A DNA stretch of 59,768 bases, from assembly GCF_018614525.1 (NCBI RefSeq), contig NZ_JAGGOL010000052.1, forward strand, positions 1-59,768. The letters run 5' to 3'. The notes below the pieces were generated by a model that ran no database searches, was not told where the DNA came from, and worked only from the letters and a program-made list of their open reading frames with translations. Both the position numbers and the translations under genes were made by a program. This document shows, piece after piece, positions 1 through 8,100 of the stretch (the first letter of the stretch is position 1; the number at the start of each line of letters is the position of its first letter). The stretch is from Streptomyces sp. ISL-11. Lineage in GTDB: Bacteria; Actinomycetota; Actinomycetes; Streptomycetales; Streptomycetaceae.

Positions 1-107
1 TGGTGAGACCGCGTGCCCCTCAGAAGCCGTTGTGCTTCTACGGTGAGTGAGCGGGGTCAGGCTCTGGTCTGCTTCGGTTGCTGAGGAGTCGAAAGCGGGC
101 CAGCCCC

Positions 108-473
108 TCAACCAAATAGACAGATCATGTGACTGTTCCGCTGTTTTCTGGTCGGTGATGGTGATCTGGCCCGCGCGTGAGTGTGTAGGGCGCGGACGGC
201 CTGCTCTTCGAGCACGATGTCGTCGCTGGTCAGCCAGATCAGCAGGACGATCGGGATCATGGTGTGGTGAGGGACCCGCTTGAGCGGTGAGCGCTGGCGA
301 GCCTTGAGAAGTTCGTAAAACAGGCTGCGCTGGTGGGCTGGGAACATACCAGGATCGCGGCCGCGCTGGGTGCTCTTGCGGAAGCCGGGCGATTCGAGCA
401 GACCGACTTCGATCCAGTCGGTGATCATGCGGGTGCTGGCGTCTTCCACGCCGAAAGCCTTGGCATCGCGCAC
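108..473 (-). CDS. Hypothetical DNA-binding-like protein, probably truncated
   Basis: About 121 residues from a GTG start. The first ~95 residues read as a genuine protein: an N-terminal segment (AFGVEDASTRMITDWIEVGL) and then QRSLFYELL resemble small MerR/excisionase-like helix-turn-helix proteins common in actinomycetes. The last ~25 residues (ARARSPSPTRKQ onward) look like random read-through, so the original C-terminus is probably lost. An in-frame TAG lies shortly upstream of the start, so the 5' end may also be lost. It lies just upstream of an IS110 element, which fits local disruption. Function is not assignable. Confidence 0.4.
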   Translation of the reverse strand: MRDAKAFGVEDASTRMITDWIEVGLLESPGFRKSTQRGRDPGMFPAHQRSLFYELLKARQRSPLKRVPHHTMIPIVLLIWLTSDDIVLEEQAVRALHTHARARSPSPTRKQRNSHMICLFG

Positions 474-983
474 GAGATCCTCGGCCGTCCCCGGCTCAAC
501 CTCGCTGACCTAATTCGTTGGTAGCGGCCGCGTGGAGCCAGGTGGGTAACATCCGGTCGTTCGAGTGGTGAGGGCCGTCACGCCTTTTTGGAGCGGGGCT
601 CGCGAGGCCTCTGGTTAGACCGTGCGGTCGGTCCTCGTGGTGGTGGCGGTCGCGTGGGCGCCGGGCGGATGCCTCTCGCTGACATGGCCGTCAAGGCCTC
701 CCTGCAGAGCGGCGGCGTTCGGCGTCTTCGTGGCCGCCACCACTGATGCCGTGGTTATTCGTTGATCTTCGTGGTGCGAGCCCGCCGCGTGGTGACCTCT
801 TGTTACGCCTGAGCCTCTTCCGAGCTCCCGCATAGACCGAGGCCCGCGTGGCGCGCTGGTGCCACGAACGGCTAGCGAGGTGGCGGCCCGGCCCTGGCGC
901 CGAGGCCTGGAATTAGGTCGCTGCGTGGCCCGCATGCGCTCGTAACCAGCGCAAACAGCCCATGCTCAAGGGGAGGAGCACAC
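474..983. other. Gene-free stretch upstream of the IS110 recombinase (possible bridge-RNA region)
   Basis: No convincing coding sequence is visible on either strand. IS110-group elements carry a long non-coding left end upstream of the recombinase that encodes a structured guide ('bridge') RNA, and this stretch sits exactly where that RNA would be. It is GC-rich with many short complementary segments. A GGGAGGAG ribosome binding site at 971-978 belongs to the recombinase. The exact IS end and the RNA boundaries cannot be fixed by eye. Confidence 0.35.
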
Positions 984-2213
984 TTGATCTACTGCGGAAT
1001 CGACTGGGCCGAACGAAGCCACGACGTCGCCCTGGTCGACGACTCAGGCCAGCTCCTGGCCAAGCGCCACATCACCGACGACGCGGCCGGCTACAAGATC
1101 CTGCTGGACCTGCTCGCTGAATACGGCGACGCCGAAGACGACCCGATCCCGGTGGCGATCGAGACATCCCGCGGCCTGCTCGTCGCCGTCCTGCGGACCG
1201 GCAAGCGAAAGGTCTTCGCCATCAACCCGATGGCCGCCGCCCGCTACCGCGACCGGCACAGCGTCAGCCGCAAGAAGTCCGACCCCGGCGACACCTTTGT
1301 CCTGGCAAACGTCCTCCGCACCGATATGCACGCCCACCGGCCCCTGCCAGGCGACAGCGACCTGGCCCGCGCCATCGCCGTCCTGGCCCGGGCTCAGCAG
1401 GATGTGGTCTGGAACCGGCAGCAGGCCGCCAACCAGCTCCGGTCACTCCTTCGGGAGTACTACCCAGCCGCCCTGGCGGCTTTCGAGCCGTGGAAGAACG
1501 GCCTGTGCCGCCCCGAGGCCCGCGAACTCCTCAAGGCAGCCCCGACGCCGGCCCGAGCCGCCCGGCTGACGCGCACACAGATCGCGGCCGCGCTCAAGCG
1601 GGCCGGCCGCCAGCGCGGGATTGAGACCGAGGCCGAGCGGCTCCGCGAGGTCTTCCGCGCCGACTGGGCTCACCAGCCGCCTCTGGTCGAGGATGCGCTC
1701 GGCAAGCAGATGCTCGCCCTCCTCATTCAGCTGAACGCCGCCTGCACCGCCGCCGATGAGCTCGCCGAGGCGGTGGAGGAGGCTTTCCCTCAGCACCCGG
1801 ACGCCGAAGTGATCACTAGCTTCCCCGGTCTCGGCATCCAGCTCGGCGCCCGGGTGCTCGCCGAGATCGGGGACGACCGGGCACGGTTCGCCGACGCCCG
1901 CGGCCTGAAGGCATACGCGGGTGCCTCGCCCATCACCCGCGCGTCCGGGAAGAAGTCGAGCATCACCCGGCGGTGGGTGAAGAACGACCGCCTCAACCAC
2001 GCCGGCTACCTCTGGGCCTTCGCCTCCCTGCGGGCATCACCAGGTGCCATGGCCCACTACCGGCGCCGCCGCGACGAGCACGGAGACTGGCACGCCTCAG
2101 CTCAGCGGAACCTCTTCAACCGAATGATCGGGCAGCTCTACCACTGCCTCAAGAACGGCGTGCTGTTCGACGAGCAGACCGCCTTCCCCACCGAGCTTGC
2201 CGCCGCGGCTTGA
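984..2213 (+). CDS. IS110 family transposase (DEDD recombinase)
   Basis: A 409-residue, apparently complete recombinase that moves the IS by strand exchange. The N-terminal RuvC-like DEDD domain shows D7 (GIDWAE), E60 (IETSRG), D100 and D103 (KSDPGD). The C-terminal Transposase_20 domain has the usual PGLGIQLGARVLAEIGDD and YAGASPITRASGKKSS signatures, which include the candidate nucleophilic serine region. Length is normal for the family. TTG at 984 is chosen because a strong GGGAGGAG lies 5-6 bases upstream and GIDWAE must be at the very N-terminus. It appears to be the only full-length IS110 copy here. Neighbouring genes on the left look damaged. Confidence 0.93.
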   Translation: MIYCGIDWAERSHDVALVDDSGQLLAKRHITDDAAGYKILLDLLAEYGDAEDDPIPVAIETSRGLLVAVLRTGKRKVFAINPMAAARYRDRHSVSRKKSDPGDTFVLANVLRTDMHAHRPLPGDSDLARAIAVLARAQQDVVWNRQQAANQLRSLLREYYPAALAAFEPWKNGLCRPEARELLKAAPTPARAARLTRTQIAAALKRAGRQRGIETEAERLREVFRADWAHQPPLVEDALGKQMLALLIQLNAACTAADELAEAVEEAFPQHPDAEVITSFPGLGIQLGARVLAEIGDDRARFADARGLKAYAGASPITRASGKKSSITRRWVKNDRLNHAGYLWAFASLRASPGAMAHYRRRRDEHGDWHASAQRNLFNRMIGQLYHCLKNGVLFDEQTAFPTELAAAA

Positions 2214-2402
2214 CGCCTTAGCTTCGCGAGGTGTCTGCAGGTTCATCACGCCCTGGAACTTACACCGGAATCGGGCCCAGCTTTTGGGCTACCGCGGATC
2301 CGGCCACGACAGGGTCACCGGCGTGATATCGGAACGCCCTCGCGCCGGCGATCCTGAGACGGGAGCGAGGGCGCGAGAGCGAAGACAACCCGAAGGAGTG
2401 CC

Positions 2403-2546
2403 ATGTCCCACCGCAAGCGCCGCTCACGTCCACAGCCACGCCGCACGGACCGCCCCCGGACGCTGGAGGCAGCGGCGGGTGCCCTCGTGGCGGCCGTCAT
2501 CGCGACGACCGTCAAGGCGCTTGCCGCTCTGCTCCACCTCGGGTGA
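2403..2546 (+). CDS. Small basic protein, 47 residues, unknown function
   Basis: Begins ATG after a well-placed GAAGGAG (2392-2398). It encodes a very basic N-terminus (SHKRKRRSRPQPRR-like) followed by an Ala/Val-rich hydrophobic stretch (AAAGALVAAVIATTVKAL) that could be one membrane helix. Its stop overlaps the GTG of the next small gene, so the two are probably translationally coupled. I do not recognise the family. The start, ribosome binding site, coupling and downstream hairpin all support a real two-gene transcript. Confidence 0.5.
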   Translation: MSHRKRRSRPQPRRTDRPRTLEAAAGALVAAVIATTVKALAALLHLG

Positions 2547-2737
2547 CCCCGTACGTTTCCATCGCCTACAGCAGCGCCGACGGTCCCATGGCGCCCATAG
2601 TCAAGGTGCTGGCGAAGGTCAAGGCCGCTCCGGCCTCGACCCGGGTGGAGAGCGTGGAGCTCATCGTCCTGCATCGCGACCGGCGTATGTACGAGTGGGA
2701 GGCGTACGCAACCATTCCCCTCGCGTCCGGGAGCTGA
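2543..2737 (+). CDS. Small hypothetical protein, 64 residues
   Basis: The GTG start overlaps the stop of the preceding 47-residue gene in a GTGA arrangement. The sequence (MTPYVSIAYSSADGPMAPIV, later RVESVELIVLHRDRRMYEWE) is balanced in composition with beta-strand-like alternation. It lacks the Arg/Pro-rich character of spurious frames in GC-rich DNA. It ends ten bases before a strong hairpin. Family and function are unknown; a small alpha/beta protein is the most that can be said. Confidence 0.5.
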   Translation: MTPYVSIAYSSADGPMAPIVKVLAKVKAAPASTRVESVELIVLHRDRRMYEWEAYATIPLASGS

Positions 2738-2746
2738 TAAGGCGAT

Positions 2747-2794
2747 CCGTGCTTTCGTAGGCGCTGGCCTGCGGCGGCGCCTACGAAAGCACGG
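2747..2794. terminator. Perfect 18-bp hairpin, likely terminator
   Basis: An 18-bp inverted repeat with no mismatch (arms 2747-2764 and 2777-2794, 12-base loop) follows the two small coupled genes. There is no U-tract, which is common for Streptomyces terminators. It may also act on transcripts from the right. Confidence 0.7.
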
Positions 2795-3192
2795 GCCTTG
2801 GCACCAAGGCTCCGGAGATACACGCTCATGGGGTGGGGGCGTGGACATCGAGGAGCAGATCCAAGCGGCGCAGAGCTGGCAGCCAGGCAATCCGGGGCCG
2901 CGTCCGTACGACGCCTGCCGCCAGACACAGCACCTCGCAGCCCGGTCGCGACCAAGCAGGTGCCGCCGTGCCCCAACGGGACCGGGCGAAAGGCCCGCCG
3001 CGAGCTGGACACCCTGGCCCGCCTCCTCGAGCGCGAAACTGAAGGCCGCGGACCGCCGCCAGGGGTCCGTCGTCCGCCGGCGACGGACGGGAGAGGTGTC
3101 CAGGGACAGCGATCCCTGGCCGATTGCCACTCAGCATGGACCCATGGCCTGGGACACTGCCGGGCATCGTCCATTTGTCCAGGGAGCCTTCC
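2795..3192. other. Gene-free stretch with a possible decayed ORF
   Basis: No intact gene is convincing. From a GTG at 2841 one frame reads plausibly (DIEEQIQAAQSWQPGNPGPR), and from about 2980 another frame reads plausibly (RKARRELDTLARLLERET). This suggests a small helical protein broken by a frameshift near 2950. No function can be given. Confidence 0.25.
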
Positions 3193-3552
3193 GTGTCTTC
3201 ACAGCAGCCCGTACCCGCCGATCTCGCGCGCGAGGCCCGTGACCTGGTGGAGCAGGTCAACCATGCCGTCCTCGATGCGCCTGAGGCACTCACTGCGCCG
3301 CGGATCCATGAGACGACAAGGGCTCTGATGCAGCTCGTCGAACGGCTGCCGCAGACCTTTGAGCAGCTGGCCGATGTCCTGGAGCTGCGCGCGAGGGAGG
3401 GCGCCATCCGGATGGACACCGCGGAGGACCCGGACGCCGCCGCTCGCGCCGCTGCGGAGGATCTGCGCGCCGCCGCTGCGGAGGCCCACCAGCTCGCCCG
3501 TCACCTGACCCAGCCGGCCGGGGCGCTCTTTTCGATGGCCCACCACGACTGA
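3193..3552 (+). CDS. Hypothetical helical protein
   Basis: 119 residues from GTG 3193, chosen because an AGGGAG-like site lies upstream and the residues before it read as non-coding. The product is rich in Ala, Glu, Arg and Leu (LAREARDLVEQVNHAVL, FEQLADVLELRAREGAIRMD), predicting a long helical bundle or coiled coil. A conserved-looking tail mentions AHQLARHLTQPAGALF. There is no signal peptide or membrane segment. It resembles uncharacterised Streptomyces accessory proteins; the function is unknown. Confidence 0.6.
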   Translation: MSSQQPVPADLAREARDLVEQVNHAVLDAPEALTAPRIHETTRALMQLVERLPQTFEQLADVLELRAREGAIRMDTAEDPDAAARAAAEDLRAAAAEAHQLARHLTQPAGALFSMAHHD

Positions 3553-3659
3553 CCCAGACCGCCAGACCGCCAGACGGCCAGGTGGCAATCGGTCAAAGTT
3601 CACCGTCACGGAACTGGATAGGGCCCGTCAGGCGCCGTCGTCGCTCGGGTGCGATCGAC

Positions 3660-3700
3660 TGCAACACCGGCCGACGACGGTGCAACACCGGTGTGCAACA
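3660..3700. promoter_or_regulatory. Direct repeats TGCAACACCGG, possible operator
   Basis: TGCAACACCGG occurs at 3660-3670 and again at 3681-3691, exactly 21 bp apart (two helical turns), with a third TGCAACA at 3694-3700. Same-face spacing is typical of sites for a dimeric regulator. The binding protein is unknown. Confidence 0.35.
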
Positions 3701-3749
3701 GCGGACCGCGTCGCACACCTGAACTGACTGGACAGACCCCATGCGACCG

Positions 3750-3785
3750 GCCACCATCGAGGGTGGCAGCCGGTCCAGGGACCGG
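3750..3785. promoter_or_regulatory. Tandem hairpins in the leader region
   Basis: Two adjacent stem-loops: GCCACC/GGTGGC (3750-3755 with 3762-3767) and CCGGTCC/GGACCGG (3770-3776 with 3779-3785). They could be a terminator or attenuator ahead of the methyltransferase. No anti-structure was worked out. Confidence 0.3.
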
Positions 3786-4085
3786 TCTGGTGAGCTGCGG
3801 TGTGAAATCAACGTGCAGTCGCGGGTACCACTGGAGGGTGGCGTCGTCTGTGTGACGCGGCCACTTGAGTGAAGGTGGCGGAAGGTGCATGTCGCGCTCC
3901 GGTCGAGTGGGAGGTGATCACGTGGCGGAGTCTCGCGGTCGCTGCTCTGCCTGCCTGATTTAGGGAGTACATACACCTGCTCCAACCGACGGCTCCGTGC
4001 ACAGCATTTCCGGCATCCTGCTTCCCTGCTGCAACAAGGGGACAGGCTCCCCGCTCCCAGGCAGCTGCGCCCACCGGAGGTTCCC

Positions 4086-4970
4086 GTGACCTCAGATCCC
4101 ACCAGCGACAGCGAAGCATCCTCCACGCAGGCCCTCTCGACCACGGCCTGGTGGGTCGCCCACCACCTTGCCGCAGCCCCCCGGGGCGGCGAGACCTACG
4201 CCCACGAACCGGCTGTCGCAGATCTCCTCGACCGGTGCCCTCTCCCCCCGCGCGACCTGTTCGGGCGGCCGTCCAAGCTGATGAGTAGATACCTCCTCAT
4301 GCGACGCCGCCTCTTCGACGCCCAGGTGTCCGCTTTCCTCTCCCGCCACCCGCGGGCGACTGTGGTCAACCTGGGCGAGGGAATCGACACCCAGTTCTGG
4401 CGGTTGGACAACGGCCAGGCCCACTGGTTGACCGTGGACTTTCCCCAAGTCCTCAACTGGCGACACACGGTGCTGCCGGGCTCCTGTGAAAGACAGCAGA
4501 CCGTCGCCTGCTCCGCCACCAGCATCCAGTGGACCCGATCCGTGCCGCCACAGGAGAACGTACTCATCAGCGCCCAGGGCCTCGTCCCGTACCTGCGCCG
4601 AAACGAAGTCACCGAACTGATCGCCATGTGCGCGGAACGCTTCCCGCATGCCGTCATGTACTTCGACGCATACCCCCGCTGGGTCACCTTTCTGGCACGC
4701 CGCAGACTCCTTCGCACCGGCCGCTACAAGCTTCCGCCCATGTTCTTCTCCGCCCGTCGAGACTTGTGTGCCAGCCTGCTGGCACTTCACCCGCACCTCA
4801 CCCGAGCCGGCGTTCTTCCTTGGTCCGAAGGCGCCGGCTTGACTGGAATGCTCTTTCGGCACGCTCACCGGGCCAGGCTGCTGCCGCACCTGCTGCCAGC
4901 CATCGTGTGCCTGGAGATCAAGCGCTCCGAGCCCGACGGAAGCCCAACTTCTGAGCCGATGCCGCGGTAG
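4086..4970 (+). CDS. SAM-dependent methyltransferase, leucine carboxyl methyltransferase (LCM/TcmP-like) family
   Basis: 294 residues, the usual size for LCM-type O-methyltransferases. The SAM-binding region is near residues 92-110 (VVNLGEGIDTQFWRLDNG), followed by VDFPQVLNWR and the ISAQGLVPYLRRNEV segment seen in bacterial family members. Such enzymes methylate carboxyl or hydroxyl groups, and in Streptomyces gene clusters they often tailor polyketides. GTG 4086 has GGAGG five bases upstream. It lies 187 bp before the PKS on the same strand, so it probably acts on, or caps, the PKS product as a methyl ester or ether. The family call is good; the substrate is inference. Confidence 0.82.
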   Translation: MTSDPTSDSEASSTQALSTTAWWVAHHLAAAPRGGETYAHEPAVADLLDRCPLPPRDLFGRPSKLMSRYLLMRRRLFDAQVSAFLSRHPRATVVNLGEGIDTQFWRLDNGQAHWLTVDFPQVLNWRHTVLPGSCERQQTVACSATSIQWTRSVPPQENVLISAQGLVPYLRRNEVTELIAMCAERFPHAVMYFDAYPRWVTFLARRRLLRTGRYKLPPMFFSARRDLCASLLALHPHLTRAGVLPWSEGAGLTGMLFRHAHRARLLPHLLPAIVCLEIKRSEPDGSPTSEPMPR

Positions 4971-5157
4971 CGGAGAGCAGGATGAGCACGCCACCGTACC
5001 GGGTATCAAGGCTTGTAATGAGCGACTACGCCCAGCGGGTTGAGGCCCCGCATCGGTAGTACCTCGCGCACGTCGACGGTGCTCTTCGTGGCAGCATCCG
5101 CGCTGCCGCTGACCGCCTGCCGTGCTTTGGCAGCCACACCTTTGGAGATCATTCGCA

Positions 5158-8100
5158 GTGAACGCCCGCATCAGCCCGGAACGGGATCAGCAGATCGCCA
5201 TTGTCGGTGCCGCCTGCCGCCTGCCCGGAGGCATCGTCAATCTAGACGGTCTGTGGCAAGCCCTGGAGCAGGAACAGGACCTGATCGGTGAGGCGCCCGC
5301 GGAACGCTTCGACCGTGACCGCTTCGTCGATCTCGACATGCCGCGTCCGGGCAAGAGCTATACGGCGGCGGGCGGTTTCCTTGACGATGTGGCTTCCTTT
5401 GATGCTGACTACTTCGGTATCACGCCGAAGGAAGCCGCGCGGATGGATCCTCAGCACCGGATGCTGCTGGAGCTGGCGGTGGAGGCTCTGGACGACGCCG
5501 CTCTGCCGTTTGGGGTGCTGGCCGGTTCGGACACCGCGGTCTTTGTCGGTATCTCGGATGCCTCCTATGCCGCGCTGCAGATGATGCAGCAGCGGTCGGT
5601 CAACGCGTACACCATGGCCGGCGGCGCCTCCAGCCTGGCAGCGAACCGCATCTCCCACTTCCTGGACCTGCGCGGGCCCAGCATGGCGATCGACACGGCC
5701 TGTTCCTCATCCCTGGTGGCCCTGGACAGGGCCTGCCGCACCCTGCACGACGGCACCAGCCGGACGGTTCTCGCCGCCGGCGCGAACATGCTGCTCAGCC
5801 CCTACCACTACGTCGGCTTCTCCCAGGCGGCCATGCTGTCGAAGCAGGGCAGGTGCGCGGTGTTCTCCGCGAACGCGGACGGGTTCGTGCGGGCCGAGGG
5901 CGGCGGTGTCGTCGTGCTCAAACGGCTGCAGGACGCTCTTGCCGACGGCGACCGCATCCACGGTGTCATCGTGGGCAGCGGATCCAACAGCGACGGCCGC
6001 ACCCCGGGGGTGTCCCTGCCCAACCCCGACGCGCAGGAGGAGCTGCTGCACACGGTCTATGCGCAGGCCGGGGCCGATCCCAAGGACTTGGTGTATCTGG
6101 AGGCGCACGGCACGGGCACGCTCGTGGGTGATCCGGCCGAGTGCCGTGCGATCGGACGGGCGCTGGGAGCACGCCGCAGCACTGTGCTGCCGATCGGCTC
6201 GGTGAAGTCCAACCTGGGCCACCTGGAGCCGGCCTCCGGGATGGCGGGCCTGTTCAAGGCGCTGTTGGTGCTGCGGCACGGGCTGACCCCGGCCACGCTG
6301 CACACTCAGCCTGCCAACCCCGACATCGACTTCGCCGCTCTCAACCTCGAACCGGTCGCCCAGGCCACTGCGCTGGAGCCGGTCGACCGGCCTTTGGTGG
6401 GTGTCAATTCCTTCGGGTTCGGCGGCTCCAACGCGCACGTCATCCTCACAGCCGCCCCCGCGGCACCCATTGTGCGCCAGCGGGGCGGAAGCGAGGAGGC
6501 GCCGCTGCGGCCGGTCACTGTCTCGGCGCACTCCCGGCAGGCTCTTCAAGAGGCCGCCGCCCGCATGAGCGCGCACCTGAAGAAGACTGATCCGGCGGAC
6601 TTCTACGACCTGGCGCATACGGCGAGCGTGCGCCGCGGTCTGCATCGGCAGCGGGCGGTCGTCCTCGCCCAGGGCCCGCAGGAGGCAGCGCAGCGTCTGG
6701 CGCGGCTTTTCACTCGGCGGGAAGCTGATGAGGAGCAGTCCACGCAGTCCTTGCCCGGCGCAGAGTGGAGCGGCGCCATCGGCAAGGCGGTCGAGCGCGG
6801 GCGGGTGGCGTTCGTCTTCTCCGGCAACGGTTCGCAGTGGGCAGGCATGGCGGCCGGCCTTCTCGCGCACGACGCCGCTTTTCGTGACGCTGTGCACGAG
6901 GTGGACGCCGTACTGCGCCCGCATCTGGGCTGGTCGGTGGCAGAGCGGCTCCACACCGTCACCGCTGAGGAGATGGCAGCCACCGAGGTGGCCCAGCCCT
7001 TGCTGTTCGTGGTGCAGGTAGGCGTGGCCGCCGTCCTGCGCCGGCGCGGCATCATCCCGAGGGCGGTCCTCGGGCACAGCGTGGGCGAGGTGGCCGCCGC
7101 ACACGCAGCGGGGGCCCTGAGTCTGGAGCAGGCAGCCCTCGTGATTACGGAACGTAGCCGCGCCCAGGCACGAACGGCCGGCAACGGCCGCATGGCAGCC
7201 CTCGCTCTGCCGCCCGGGCAGGTCACCGAGGTTCTCGCCGATTATCAGGGGGTGGAACTGGCCGCGGTCAACTCCGCGCAGGACGTCACGGTGGCCGGGC
7301 CCGCAGATGAGGTGCTCCGGCTGGCCGCGGACATGGACGCCCGGGGCCTTGCCTGCACGGTGCTGGAGTTGGACTATGCCTTCCACAGCTCCACCATGGA
7401 CCCCCTCCAACAGCTGCTGCGCGAAGCCCTGGAAGGGCTGGCTCCCTCATCGACACGAATCCCGCTGTACTCCACCGTGACCGGCAAGAAGGCCGACGGC
7501 ACGGAGCTGGATGGAGCCCACTGGTGGCGCAACGTCCGTGCCCCCGTCCAGTTCTCCTCCGCGCTCGATGCGGCCCTCGCGGACGGAGCGGACGTCCTGG
7601 TGGAGATCGGCCCGCACCCCGTGCTGCGCTCCTACCTGCGCAGGGCCGCCGCCCAAGAGCAGGCCGAGGTTGCGGTAGCGCCCACCCTGCGCCGTGAAGC
7701 CTGTGGCACGGCAGCCCTGCGCCACACGGTCGAAGCGGTGATGGCGGCAGGCGCCGACCTCGACTGGGGCGTGTACTTCCCCCAGCCCGGCCAAGTGGCA
7801 GACTTGCCCGCGTACCCGTGGCAGCGCAAGCGCCACTGGCAGGGCGCTGCGCAGGACTGGGTACGCACCAGTGGCAGCGGTCTCATCGACCACCCGCTCC
7901 TGGGAGAGCGGATGCCCGGCCCCCACCCCGTCTGGCACGGGGCGATCGAGCCGGCGCTGGTCCCCTGGCTGGTCGACCACAAGATCGCCGGATCTGTCAT
8001 CATGCCCGGCGCCGGTTATGTGGAGATGGCCCTGGCCGCCGGGCAGCTCGCGCTCAACGCGCCGGTCGAGGTGGACCACCTCCAGATCGCTGCTCCTCTG

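Larger units (their letters stand above)
3553..4085. other. 533-bp non-coding region upstream of the methyltransferase/PKS pair
   Basis: No gene is seen on either strand. It contains 11-bp direct repeats (3660-3700) and two consecutive hairpins (3750-3785), described separately. A GGAGG ribosome binding site at 4076-4080 serves the methyltransferase. It is the most likely place for the promoter of the methyltransferase and possibly the PKS. No confident -35/-10 pair could be read. Confidence 0.5.

Noticed and set aside
2315..3130. Long minus-strand frames opposite the small coupled genes
   Set aside because: Arg/Ser/Pro-rich without recognisable domains or ribosome sites; the plus-strand pair with its hairpin explains the region better.
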